Below are positions 35,224 to 43,660 of a DNA stretch of 64,000 bases, piece after piece. Position 1 is the first letter of the stretch. Every line of letters starts with the position of its first letter. The DNA is from Salmonirosea aquatica (GTDB lineage Bacteria; Bacteroidota; Bacteroidia; Cytophagales; Spirosomataceae). The stretch lies in contig NZ_WHLY01000002.1 of assembly GCF_009296315.1 (NCBI RefSeq), positions 6,448,966-6,512,965 on the forward strand, given 5' to 3'. Below the pieces are notes generated by a model. The model did not search any database and was not told the DNA's origin. It worked only from the letters and a program-made list of their open reading frames with translations. The position numbers and the translations under genes were made by a program.

Positions 35224-35915
35224 AGAATTTAACCGCCGCCGCCGCCCTGGCCAGCCAAGTAGACAAAAAGACCGTCGCCAACGTCGGTAAAGTCTTGGTT
35301 GCTATTGCCCTCTATCTATTATTGCGATCCAGCGCCCGCAAGCGTTTGGCCCAAAATGAATATGATAAAGTCGTAGCGGGCAACGGGGGAGCGGTCAACC
35401 CCGCCAATATAGCGCTGCAATTCCGGCAAGCGCTCAGACCGTGGGGATTCTCATTTTTAGGCATCGACGGCGGCACCGATGAAGATACGCTTTACTATCT
35501 GGCCGGGGTTTGCCGGGGCAACGTCTGGTCTGAGGTTACAGCCAGTTATCGGACACTTTACAAAAGCGAACTCATACAGGACATAAGCGACGACGCCAAC
35601 CCCGAAGTTTTCGCCAAGTTTGTAGCCATCCTGCAAGGCAATGCCGCCCCTACCACGCCCACCGGGGGAGGTGCCACCACCGGCAAAGGCTACACCGCCG
35701 AAACCATCCGACGTACTCCGCTCTTATCCGCCAGCGATAGCAGCCAAACCGTTACGACGTTGCCGCTGGGTACCAAAACTGAATTTAAGTACTACACCAT
35801 AGCCAAAAGCGGGGGCGTAGAAACTCAGTACGTTCTGGTCACTTATCGGAACTGGATCGGGTACCCCACGGACGGATATATTAAGCGGGCCGACGTCCGC
35901 GTATACGCAAACTAA
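35220..35915 (+). CDS. Late membrane-anchored protein, annexin-repeat-like and SH3-like parts (231 aa), copy 1
   Basis: N-terminal helix VGKVLVAIALYLLLRSSARK, then a helical region DTLYYLAGVCRGNVWSEVTA and SYRTLYKSELIQDISDD that resembles annexin-like repeats by eye. A Gly/Thr linker leads to a beta-rich end (RNWIGYPTDGYIKRADVRVY) like bacterial SH3 domains. Next to the lysozyme, so peptidoglycan contact is plausible. Broken by two 1-base indels in copy 2. Confidence 0.55.
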   Translation: MKNLTAAAALASQVDKKTVANVGKVLVAIALYLLLRSSARKRLAQNEYDKVVAGNGGAVNPANIALQFRQALRPWGFSFLGIDGGTDEDTLYYLAGVCRGNVWSEVTASYRTLYKSELIQDISDDANPEVFAKFVAILQGNAAPTTPTGGGATTGKGYTAETIRRTPLLSASDSSQTVTTLPLGTKTEFKYYTIAKSGGVETQYVLVTYRNWIGYPTDGYIKRADVRVYAN

Positions 35916-35921
35916 AATACT

Positions 35922-36476
35922 ATGGGAACGACCTCACAAAGCGGAATTGATTTTATAGCCCTGGAAGAAAACGCGCCGTTGTTTTCCAAGCCTGACAGCT
36001 TTTTAACCCCTGCCTATAAGGACACCAACGGCCCCGCCATCGGGTACGGTTGCACCTTCTACGAGGACGGTAGTAAAATCCAGTACGGCCAGCAGATCAC
36101 CAAAAAAAGGGCTGATCAACTCTTATTGTACCACGTACGACTAAACGAAGGGTACCTAAATAGCTACCTGAACGGGAAAAATATCCGCCTGACGGTTCCC
36201 CAATTTGACGCCGTGGTTTCGTTCGTGTACAACGCCGGGCCGGGCAACTTTTTGAAGTCGCAGCTATGGCAGCAAATACAGGTAAATCCCAACGACCTGA
36301 ACGCCATCGAAGCCGCCTTTAAATCCTGGCCCTACAACGCCAACCGCCGATTGAAGGAAGCCCAGGCGTACGGCCAGCCGGTTTTTAGGAGTGAGGTAAC
36401 AACCAACATTGCCGGAATCGGGGCGATCCTGTTAGCCCTGGCGGGCGGCTACCTCATAAACGAAAGCCGTCAATGA
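35922..36476 (+). CDS. GH24 phage-type lysozyme with C-terminal membrane helix, copy 1
   Basis: 184 residues. The catalytic Glu lies in FIALEENAPLFSK, the Asp/Thr catalytic region in YKDTNGPAIGYGCTFYEDG, and VPQFDAVVSFVYNAGPGNFL is the T4-lysozyme family helix. The C-terminal end IAGIGAILLALAGGYLI is a membrane helix, unusual for soluble endolysins and suited to a virion membrane-bound entry lysin or an anchored endolysin. Confidence 0.85.
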   Translation: MGTTSQSGIDFIALEENAPLFSKPDSFLTPAYKDTNGPAIGYGCTFYEDGSKIQYGQQITKKRADQLLLYHVRLNEGYLNSYLNGKNIRLTVPQFDAVVSFVYNAGPGNFLKSQLWQQIQVNPNDLNAIEAAFKSWPYNANRRLKEAQAYGQPVFRSEVTTNIAGIGAILLALAGGYLINESRQ

Positions 36477-36477
36477 T

Positions 36478-36771
36478 ATGCCCGATAAAGTCACAGCCTT
36501 TGAACGGCTTTTAGATTTTGCCATAGGCGGGGGCGCGCTGGAAGGTATCCGGTATATATTTTCCAAAAAAAAGAACGATGCCGAAACGGACAACATCGTG
36601 TCTGATAACTGGAAAAAGTACGCGGAACATTTGGAAGGGCGGTTTAATCTGCTTATGGAGCAACACGAAATTTTGACGAAAAAGTACAACGAACTCGAAC
36701 GCAAGTATCAAGAGCTAAACTTAGAAGTCCATGGCAAAAGTAATTCTAACCGCAGGCCACGCCGTAGTTAA
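36478..36771 (+). CDS. Late coiled-coil protein (97 aa), copy 1
   Basis: MPDKVTAFERLLDFAIGGGA, then a strong C-terminal coiled coil (LMEQHEILTKKYNELERKYQ) and a basic tail (NSNRRPRRS). It overlaps the amidase start by 41 bp in another frame. Family unknown; a lysis accessory is possible from position. Confidence 0.55.
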   Translation: MPDKVTAFERLLDFAIGGGALEGIRYIFSKKKNDAETDNIVSDNWKKYAEHLEGRFNLLMEQHEILTKKYNELERKYQELNLEVHGKSNSNRRPRRS

Positions 36772-37288
36772 CGGCATAGGTACCGGGGCCAAAGTGCCAG
36801 GGTTTGACGAAGCCATCGAAGCCGTAATACTTCGTAATGCCATCGCTACGCGGTTGATTGAACGGGGCGTCAACGTGTACGTCGACCAGAACGACACCAC
36901 CAACGCCGAAACGTGGAGCAAAATCAAGGAAATCGCTCACTTTGAAGATGTTCTTTTGGATTTGCATTTTAACGCCGCCAGCCCCCAGGCCACCGGCACC
37001 GAGGTATTTTATAAAACCTCACGCTTTTTGCAGCCCCAACCGACCGCCGCCAAACTGAGCGCCAGCGTTGCCGATGCCCTACGGATAAAAGACAGGGGAG
37101 CCAAGAACGAAAGCCAGAGCCAACACAACCGTTTAGGCGTGTTGCATCTGAACCCGGAACGTAGCTTTTTGCTGGAAACGTGCTTTATCACGAACCCCGG
37201 CGACGTCCGAGAATACCGGTACTATTTTTCCGATGTAGTGCATAATGTTACTGAATTTCTGGCCGAAGAAAGCACCCGCAAAGCATGA
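36731..37288 (+). CDS. N-acetylmuramoyl-L-alanine amidase (Amidase_3), copy 1
   Basis: 185 residues. The zinc His is in VILTAGHAVVNG; the Glu is in GFDEAIEAVILR; the second His lies in LLDLHFNAA, and the late block SFLLETCFITNPGDV matches the family's final catalytic Glu region. It cuts the amide bond between MurNAc and the peptide stem. Overlaps genes on both sides, so it is translationally coupled. Two 1-base indels break it in copy 2. Confidence 0.85.
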   Translation: MAKVILTAGHAVVNGIGTGAKVPGFDEAIEAVILRNAIATRLIERGVNVYVDQNDTTNAETWSKIKEIAHFEDVLLDLHFNAASPQATGTEVFYKTSRFLQPQPTAAKLSASVADALRIKDRGAKNESQSQHNRLGVLHLNPERSFLLETCFITNPGDVREYRYYFSDVVHNVTEFLAEESTRKA

Positions 37289-37653
37289 AATGGAATGTAA
37301 AGGGTACTTCGTGGAGCGTGTTGCTATTGGGTAGTATCATCCTGTTTGGAGCCGGATACTTTGCCCGCCGATACCAGGAGCGCCCGCGCCACGCCGTCCA
37401 GGAATTGACCGCCGAGCGCGCCGCCCATATTGATAAAATCAGATCCATCGATCAACAGCTAATAACTGAATATGCGAAACTTGATAGCCTGTATAGTAGC
37501 CGCCCTGCTGACCCTGACAGCGCCGCCCGCGCACTCTTGGAACGCTACCGCGCAGCCGGATACCTTGACACCTACGGAAGTCCGCCAGTTGACCAGCCTA
37601 ACGCCGCAGATCATCAAAGAACTGAAAATATGCGACGAAGCCCGCCAGATTAA
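37285..37653 (+). CDS. Putative inner-membrane spanin-like protein (122 aa), copy 1
   Basis: N-terminal signal-anchor WSVLLLGSIILFGAGYF, then a helical periplasmic stretch (VQELTAERAAHIDKIRSIDQ) and a Pro-rich end, the Rz (i-spanin) layout. The next gene starts inside it in another frame. It directly follows lysozyme and amidase genes. Confidence 0.6.
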   Translation: MKWNVKGTSWSVLLLGSIILFGAGYFARRYQERPRHAVQELTAERAAHIDKIRSIDQQLITEYAKLDSLYSSRPADPDSAARALLERYRAAGYLDTYGSPPVDQPNAADHQRTENMRRSPPD

Positions 37654-37855
37654 CGGCTTGTTGAATGCCAAAATTCAAACCCTGATTGCGGAAACCAGCC
37701 GCCAGGAAACCGAAATAAACGACGCCCAGCAGGGACTAAAAGAGGAAACCGCCCGCCGTTCTGTCATGGAACGGCGGGCCAAACGCCGGGGAAACGTCGT
37801 ACTAGTCGAAACCTTAGTAATAGCCGCCGCCATCGTAACCAAAATTTTTCTATGA
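37472..37855 (+). CDS. Overlapping out-of-frame spanin-like protein (127 aa), copy 1
   Basis: Starts 187 bp inside the previous gene and overlaps it by 182 bp in a different frame. Signal peptide MRNLIACIVAALLTLTAPPA, a coiled coil (IQTLIAETSRQETEINDAQQ) and a C-terminal membrane helix (VETLVIAAAIVTKIFL). The overlap is like Rz/Rz1, while the signal plus C-terminal helix is like unimolecular spanins. A 1-base deletion in copy 2 fuses the two frames. Confidence 0.6.
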   Translation: MRNLIACIVAALLTLTAPPAHSWNATAQPDTLTPTEVRQLTSLTPQIIKELKICDEARQINGLLNAKIQTLIAETSRQETEINDAQQGLKEETARRSVMERRAKRRGNVVLVETLVIAAAIVTKIFL

Positions 37856-37995
37856 ATAACCTCACGACCCAAGTAAACCTAATCGGAGTAGCCGCCGCCT
37901 ACTTTACGTGGAAATACGGCAAAGCGGCCAAATGGAAGTACCCCGCCGTGGGTGCCGCCATCGCGTATTTGTTAATGACCAAACTCGTAAAATAA
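37852..37995 (+). CDS. Tiny membrane protein (47 aa), copy 1
   Basis: MNNLTTQVNLIGVAAAYFTW start, then a second hydrophobic stretch (YPAVGAAIAYLLMTKLVK). Two short helices, basic loop; pinholin-like or virion membrane protein. Starts at ATGA overlap and its stop overlaps the next start (TAATG). Confidence 0.55.
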   Translation: MNNLTTQVNLIGVAAAYFTWKYGKAAKWKYPAVGAAIAYLLMTKLVK

Positions 37996-38843
37996 TGGGT
38001 ACCAGTCAGAAGCGTTTGCAGTCGGTTTTGAAAGATATGCCCTATGAGAGCATTCAGGACTTTATAGCCATCCTGCAACCTACGTTTAGCCTGGAATCTT
38101 TTAAACGGTTTGGCGACCCCAACAACCTAACGCCCGGATTGCGCCGGTTTTGGATCAAGAAAACGGCCAAAGGCATTGACCTAGCCGCCGCCGAGTTAAA
38201 GGAGTTTTCCGGAAGCAACCGCGACGAAGACACCTTAATACAGGACATTCTAGAATTTGCCCAGCAGTACGACACGAACGCCAAGCTACAAGCCTACGTA
38301 CGCCGCCGCGTGAAGGAAGGCCAGAGCGCCCGCAGTACCTACGAGCGCCAGAAAATAAAGGACGTCGACACCTTCGTGAAAAACGGATTGCGTACCCTAC
38401 GCGCCGACACCTTTAAAAAGGAACTGGCCGAAGTAGCCGCCAACCCGCGTTTTTACTTTGGGCCGTTGCTCGAAATTCCGGAATCGGAAGGTAGTTTTTG
38501 GGCATTGACCGACGACCAGCAAACCAAGTTTGCTACCCAAGCCCTACAACTATTGAAGGGTAAGAAGCTGAAAGGCAAGAAAGGCCGCGCCCAAAACGCG
38601 CCGATTAAATTGGACGCCGCCTTTAAAATGGAACGTTTGGCCCGCGTCGCTCAGTACCGCGCCCAACAGGCCAGCGGGATCGTAGAACTTGCCAAAGAAA
38701 TGCAGCGCAGTTTGCGCAATCCCAAGAGCGCCGCCAGGGATGCCAAGCGAACGAGTAAAAAGGTATTCCCCGCGACCGAAGCCGGTTTACTGGCGTGGGC
38801 TGCCAACCCTGGCAAGGGGGATATTTTAGGCGTCGACGGATAA
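37995..38843 (+). CDS. Late helical basic protein (282 aa), copy 1
   Basis: Starts at 37995 (MGTSQKRLQSVLKDMPYESI); the upstream in-frame extension from 37908 overlaps the small membrane gene and is rejected. Helical and Lys/Arg-rich, with KLKGKKGRAQNAPI and a C-terminal basic part. Possibly a nucleic-acid-binding virion protein. Family unknown. Confidence 0.6.
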   Translation: MGTSQKRLQSVLKDMPYESIQDFIAILQPTFSLESFKRFGDPNNLTPGLRRFWIKKTAKGIDLAAAELKEFSGSNRDEDTLIQDILEFAQQYDTNAKLQAYVRRRVKEGQSARSTYERQKIKDVDTFVKNGLRTLRADTFKKELAEVAANPRFYFGPLLEIPESEGSFWALTDDQQTKFATQALQLLKGKKLKGKKGRAQNAPIKLDAAFKMERLARVAQYRAQQASGIVELAKEMQRSLRNPKSAARDAKRTSKKVFPATEAGLLAWAANPGKGDILGVDG

Positions 38844-38873
38844 CAACCAAGTACCAATACCAATCTATTAGCC

Positions 38874-39203
38874 ATGAAAGAATTTATTTTGATTGCCTTC
38901 GCTCACTTCGTTTTATTCCAAATCATTTTTGGAATCGTCTTGCTGGATGCTGTGCTAGGTATCACGCGCGCCCTGATCAAACGGGAGTTCAAGTACGGGT
39001 ACCTGACCCAATACCTATACAAGCTTTTAGCCTATACCGCTGTACTCATTGCCGGGAATCTGGTAGAATATGCCAGCCAGCTAACCGGGCATACGATGGA
39101 GTTAATCGGAATCATACCGGTATTTGTCACGATTGCGACGGCGGAACTTGGCAGCCTGAAAAAGAAATTCCAATCTGTAACCCCCGCGCCCGATGAAGCC
39201 TAA
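38874..39203 (+). CDS. Phage holin-like protein (109 aa), copy 1
   Basis: Three hydrophobic segments (FVLFQIIFGIVLLDAVLGIT, LAYTAVLIAGNLVEYA, LIGIIPVFVTIATAEL) with the central GIVLLDAVLGITRALIKREF block and a polar C-terminus, resembling the phage_holin_4/toxin-secretion holin families. It would make the inner-membrane lesion that frees the muralytic enzymes. Confidence 0.65.
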   Translation: MKEFILIAFAHFVLFQIIFGIVLLDAVLGITRALIKREFKYGYLTQYLYKLLAYTAVLIAGNLVEYASQLTGHTMELIGIIPVFVTIATAELGSLKKKFQSVTPAPDEA

Positions 39204-39405
39204 CACTATTTTGATAGCCGTGTTCGTCTTTCTGGTTTTGCGATCCAGGCGAACCGCCACCCTGACCGGCACCGGCTACCCCACCGCCGCCGACTTTGAC
39301 GCCCTTAATAAGTTGGTCGTTCATCAAGCCGCCGTAATCAAAGATTTACAGGAAGATTCGGCCACTCTGATTGAACGCCTCAATCAATCACCTTTTGCTA
39401 TATGA
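39193..39405 (+). CDS. Small anchored coiled-coil protein (70 aa), copy 1
   Basis: N-terminal helix [16 protein letters not shown], then a helical tail ([20 protein letters not shown]). Same build as the gene at 41240, also placed directly before a fibre or spike gene, which suggests each is a partner of the following receptor-binding protein. Confidence 0.55.
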   Translation: MKPNTILIAVFVFLVLRSRRTATLTGTGYPTAADFDALNKLVVHQAAVIKDLQEDSATLIERLNQSPFAI

Positions 39406-40462
39406 AACGCCTTGTAATACTCGCCCTACTCTTTGGCAGCCTGACCGCCCAGGCGCAAATTTCCGCGCCCGCCGTAAAGGATACCATTACCAAAATACTA
39501 CCCGACAGCCGCCCGCGCGTCGTAACGCCCGCTAGTATCCGGCAGGCTATATTTCAGGTAGTGGATTTTGCCGACACACTGACCGGGGTACCAGGGCCAC
39601 AAGGCCCGCAGGGGGTAGCCGGGCCGCAGGGGGCAACCGGGGCGCAAGGTATTCAGGGGCCGCAAGGGCCGCAGGGAATACAGGGGCCGCAGGGCGTACA
39701 AGGGCCGACCGGCCCCGCGCCCGACGTTTCCAACTATGCGACCCTCGCCGGAACGCAGACATTTACGGGGGTCAAGACTTTTACGCAGGATATCTACATT
39801 AATTCGCTACGTGTTGGTTTGGGGGGGGGAATCTTAATGGCAATACTGTATTGGGTTATTTAGCTGGTAACGCCAACACGACCGGAAACACTAACACCTT
39901 TATAGGGTATCATGCTGGGCTATCGAACACCACCGGAAATAGTAATATAGTACTAGGCTATCAGGCTGGGCTATCGAGCACCACCGGAAGCAATAATGTG
40001 TTTCTAGGCGTACACGCGGGCTATTTTGTCACAACCGGAGGCAACAATCTTTTTTTAGGAAGACAAGCGGGAAGGTATATAGCCGACGGGACTACCGTAC
40101 TGAGCAATCCAGCCAATTCCCTTTTTTTAGGCTACAATACCAAAGCGCTCGCAGATGGACAAACCAACCAAATTGTAATTGGTCACGATGCCACCGGGCT
40201 AGGTAACAATACGACCGTACTGGGTAATTCTTCTACCACCTTTACCCGGCTTTTTGGAAACGTTGGTATAGGCACTTCCACTAATGCCGGGTATGGATTG
40301 GATGTGAACGGTACGGGGCGGTTTACCGGTTTAACGACATTTCAGGCCGGAACCGAACACACCACAGCCGGAGCGGGAATAATACTCAAAACGCCGGACG
40401 GTACCAAGCGCTACAAAATCACCATCGACAACTCTGGCAATCTAATTACCACTTTACAGTAA
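39402..40462 (+). CDS. Collagen-like fibre protein, split by poly-G tract, copy 1
   Basis: Signal-like start [19 protein letters not shown], then a head domain, about 15 G-x-y triplets (GPQGPQG type) and [20 protein letters not shown]. The frame ends at 39863 after nine G at 39821-39829. With ten (or seven) G it continues as [20 protein letters not shown] into the open frame 39851-40462, rich in NTTGN..GY.AG repeats and ending [20 protein letters not shown], the usual body of Bacteroidota phage fibres. So 39402-40462 is one gene with a slippage-prone site: an error, or true phase variation. Confidence 0.7.
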
Positions 40463-40467
40463 TTTCC

Positions 40468-40851
40468 ATGAAAAAGCTATTTTCAATTCTACTGCTATTC
40501 CTTTCCCTGGCCGCGACCGGGCAAGATGTTACCATTCCTTTGGAGGAATTTACCTTGGAAATCCCCAGGGTGAACGCACTAGTCGTGCGACCCATCGGAG
40601 CGCCTTATCTGGCTCCCAATCCGGCGGATACCGTGCAAAAAATAATGGTTCAAAATGTCTACTACGAATTGCGTTCAGCGGTACTTACCAGAGCCGCCGA
40701 AGAGGGCAACAAGACCCTACCAAACTCAAAGTACCAGCTCGTAAATAAGTACATTGATAGAAGTGTAACCCCTTCGGATACCGCCGAAATAAACGCTTTT
40801 TTTAGGTACGTTAATTGGCCTTTAAAGGTGAAACTACCTAGCCAGGAATGA
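40468..40851 (+). CDS. Secreted small protein after fibre gene (127 aa), copy 1
   Basis: Signal peptide MKKLFSILLLFLSLAATGQ, then VTIPLEEFTLEIPRVNALVV. Soluble otherwise. The stop overlaps the next start (ATGA). Possibly fibre-associated or surface exposed; family unknown. Confidence 0.55.
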   Translation: MKKLFSILLLFLSLAATGQDVTIPLEEFTLEIPRVNALVVRPIGAPYLAPNPADTVQKIMVQNVYYELRSAVLTRAAEEGNKTLPNSKYQLVNKYIDRSVTPSDTAEINAFFRYVNWPLKVKLPSQE

Positions 40852-41243
40852 CACGCTTTCCCAGGATCGTAGTTCAAAAGGTGTACGGCGAAAAATCGGA
40901 TTGGTGGGCACTCAGCGACCCCGCCGTAATCCCACACCCGCAAGGGGAATACACGATTCCGAAAGGCTACCGAACCGATTTTATTAGTGCGCCCTGGCTC
41001 TTGTACCCGATCATTCACCCGCACGGAGCCGGATCAAACGAAGCCATACCACACGACTACGAACACGAAAACGGCCTGTTTCGGGATCAATTAGGCGACC
41101 GCCACGCCCGGCATTTATCCAACTTCATGTTAGCCGTGAGAATGGTTCAGGGAAAGGCCCCGATTTGGAAAGTATTCGCCATGCTGATTTATACAACGCT
41201 GTTCAGTTCAATTACCTGGAATCGTAATAACCGTAAAAAATGA
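40848..41243 (+). CDS. DUF1353 family phage protein (131 aa), copy 1
   Basis: YTIPKGYRTDFISAPWLLYP and EAIPHDYEHENGLF match the DUF1353 signature (xxGxxTDFASxP and AxxHDYLY), a family frequent in phage late regions with unknown function. A C-terminal helix (VFAMLIYTTLFSSITW) follows. Confidence 0.7.
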   Translation: MTRFPRIVVQKVYGEKSDWWALSDPAVIPHPQGEYTIPKGYRTDFISAPWLLYPIIHPHGAGSNEAIPHDYEHENGLFRDQLGDRHARHLSNFMLAVRMVQGKAPIWKVFAMLIYTTLFSSITWNRNNRKK

Positions 41244-41446
41244 AAACGAACGACCTTTTTCTTTTTGGGCTGGCCCTGGCCGTCGTGTACTTGATGTACA
41301 AACAGATGCCAACCGGAGCCGGACCCACCCAAGCCCAATTTGATGCCTTACAAGCCCAGGTAAACGGCTACACCACGCGAATCACTACGCTGGAAACTTC
41401 CGTTTCTGGAATCACTACCCAACTAAAAAACCAAGACGCTGCCTAA
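41240..41446 (+). CDS. Small anchored coiled-coil protein (68 aa), copy 1
   Basis: N-terminal helix LFLFGLALAVVYLMYKQ, then a coiled coil (ALQAQVNGYTTRITTLETSV). Similar in build to the gene at 39193; coupled by TAATG to the spike gene that follows. Confidence 0.55.
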   Translation: MKTNDLFLFGLALAVVYLMYKQMPTGAGPTQAQFDALQAQVNGYTTRITTLETSVSGITTQLKNQDAA

Positions 41447-43054
41447 TGAAAAAGCTCTTATTTCTCCTTTTATTTCCCTTCCTGGCATTGGGCCAAATGG
41501 TACCCGCTGATAGCACGGTACGCGCATTGATTCAATCCAAGATACCCACGCGGGGAGCCAGGACAACCGGGTACAGTGCCGCCGACGTGCGTACGGCAAT
41601 GGATGGAATCATAGATTATGTCAACAAAAAGAACCCTATTGTTACGCCGGAAATGTTCGGGGCATTGGGCAACGGCACGACGGACGACACCCAGGCATGG
41701 CAAAAACTACTCAACTGGGTTGCGCTATCCTCGAAAGGGGCGGAAATTTACGCGCCTGGAAAGTACTTCATTACGTCCTCGCTAATACAGGTCAACGCTA
41801 CCGTACGCGGGGCGGGGCTTCGTATCCGGGGAGCGGGCCGCGAAAAGTCGGGATTTATTACCCACAATCTGAACGGGCCTTTGTTCCTGCTGGATGGGAA
41901 TAACGATAACATCCCCAACAACACCACGTACTACAATACCTATCGAACCGAGTTGTCGGATTTTTTTATTAAAAAGTCAGCAAATACCGTAACCGGTACG
42001 GTAACGGGGATTCTCCTAAGCAGTCAGAAAGATTTTTACATTCATGATCTTTATATGCCCGCTCTCAGTGGCGACGGGATCAAAATAACCGCCGTTGGGT
42101 TCTCCGACTTTGGGGAGTCCTCAAACGGGTTAATCGAACGGTGTTGGATAGACGGCCTGAATGGGAAGGGGATCAATATAGTAGGGGACGTTTCCTCTGA
42201 ATTTGTCGCGTCACATATCATCATACGCCACAATTCTATTTTTTACTGCAATACGGGAATTTACTCTGAACTCTCCGAACAAGTAGAAATAGACAATAAC
42301 CAAATCATTGGAAACACGAACTACGGTATTGTAATCGGGTACGATGGCCGGGGCGTTTCCCGGCTCATTACCATTACACACAATGAGTTAGGGAATAACA
42401 ATCTACTGGGTTCTATTTGGATTCAGGCGGTTGTAACGGGTGTTGTAGAAGGGAATCGGTTTGTTAACAACCTTACGGAAACGTTTGGCAATCAGCTTAC
42501 GACAGGCAAAGCGGACGGGAGCGGCCCGGTACGAAACCTTACCATACAGCGGAATTACATCGTACAAGCCAATCCCAACTTAGCCGGACATTATCAGTTT
42601 TTTATTCATCCCGGATACAGTAATAATATTTCGATCCTGGACAACTACAAAATAGTACTTGCAAGCGGGGGCTTTACAATGATATTTCACGGATCAACAT
42701 TTTACGCGAAATCGACGAAGAAAGCGGATTGATTGTAAATGAGAAACGCGGAGCCAGTGAAACCGTTATTCTTCCCAATCCGACAAACCTTGTTCCGAAG
42801 GTGTGGAAATCGTACCGCGCAACGTTTACAGCCAGTACCGATCTTGTTATTTCTCCGCCTACCGAAGTCCCCCAGGAGAAAGACGAATTTTACGTTGCGC
42901 TTTTCAATAACAGCGCTTCACCGATTACCGTCAACATTACCACCGGGAGTGGCTTTATTCTTGGCGATCCTATTGTTTTTCTTCATCGACACAGTACGAA
43001 GGCTTCATACTTATGTACAAGTACTTAGCCGGAAACTGGTACAGAGTCAAATAA
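41446..43054 (+). CDS. Beta-helix spike protein (pectate-lyase-3-like), two homopolymer frameshifts, copy 1
   Basis: Signal-like start MKKLLFLLLFPFLALGQ, then VTPEMFGALGNGTTDDTQAW, the classic start of phage tailspike/pectate-lyase-3 beta helices, followed by parallel-helix repeats (IIRHNSIFYCNTGIY, QVEIDNNQIIGNTNYGIVIG). The open frame ends at 42732, but adding one G to GGGGG at 42667-42671 gives ASGGLYNDISRINILREIDE, and adding one T to TTTTT at 42976-42980 gives DPIVFSSSTQYEGFILMYKY, ending at 43054 with LAGNWYRVK. It probably binds or degrades a surface glycan. Confidence 0.75.
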
Positions 43055-43077
43055 AAAACGCCTGAATTATAAATGAA

Positions 43078-43659
43078 ATGGACGCACTCGAAAAATACCT
43101 AAGCAGCGCCGCCAACCGGCAGCGCATTTTGTGGATAGTGGGTGCAATCCTGCTTTACTTCTTTATCCGAAAGTATAAAGCCAAAGCCGGTACACTTGGC
43201 CCGCCCGTCGTTCAGCTTCCCAATATTCCCGTAAGCGCTGGCGATCGTACTAGCGGGGGGTCGACCGGGATTGGTAGTATTTCGGGCAACTTCACGCCGG
43301 TAATCCTTTCTCGAGGTTATGCCTCTCTGGCGAACTTTGAAATTTCCGGCAGTTCTAACAACTGGCGTATTACCGATTTATCCACCCGCAGCCCGGCACC
43401 GGGTTATGAATGGTACTACATCGTAGGCGAAAAAGTAGTAAGGCAATCGGGCCGCTTGATTGATGAACCCTGGCAAACCAACCTACCCGGCCACGTTCTG
43501 AAGCATTCGATCAAAGTCGGTTTGGTCAGCCTTGAACAGCATGCTTCCACACCGGAGCAACAAAGTAACCCCTACTATGATCCGAACGGAATAGAGTTTT
43601 TTGATAAGGGCGACGTAGGCGCTCAGTTCGTTTTTGCATTCGTACCCAATTCAAATTAA
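43078..43659 (+). CDS. Membrane-anchored late protein (193 aa), copy 1
   Basis: N-terminal helix RILWIVGAILLYFFIRKYKA, a Gly/Ser linker (RTSGGSTGIGSISGNF), then a beta-rich globular part with PAPGYEWYYIVGEKVVRQSG. Ends two bases before the next start. Probably a virion surface protein tethered to membrane. Family unknown. Confidence 0.6.
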   Translation: MDALEKYLSSAANRQRILWIVGAILLYFFIRKYKAKAGTLGPPVVQLPNIPVSAGDRTSGGSTGIGSISGNFTPVILSRGYASLANFEISGSSNNWRITDLSTRSPAPGYEWYYIVGEKVVRQSGRLIDEPWQTNLPGHVLKHSIKVGLVSLEQHASTPEQQSNPYYDPNGIEFFDKGDVGAQFVFAFVPNSN

Positions 43660-43660
43660 T

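Noticed and set aside
39575..39715. CRISPR-like short repeats
   Set aside because: The repeats are G-x-y collagen triplets in a coding frame, without unique spacers.
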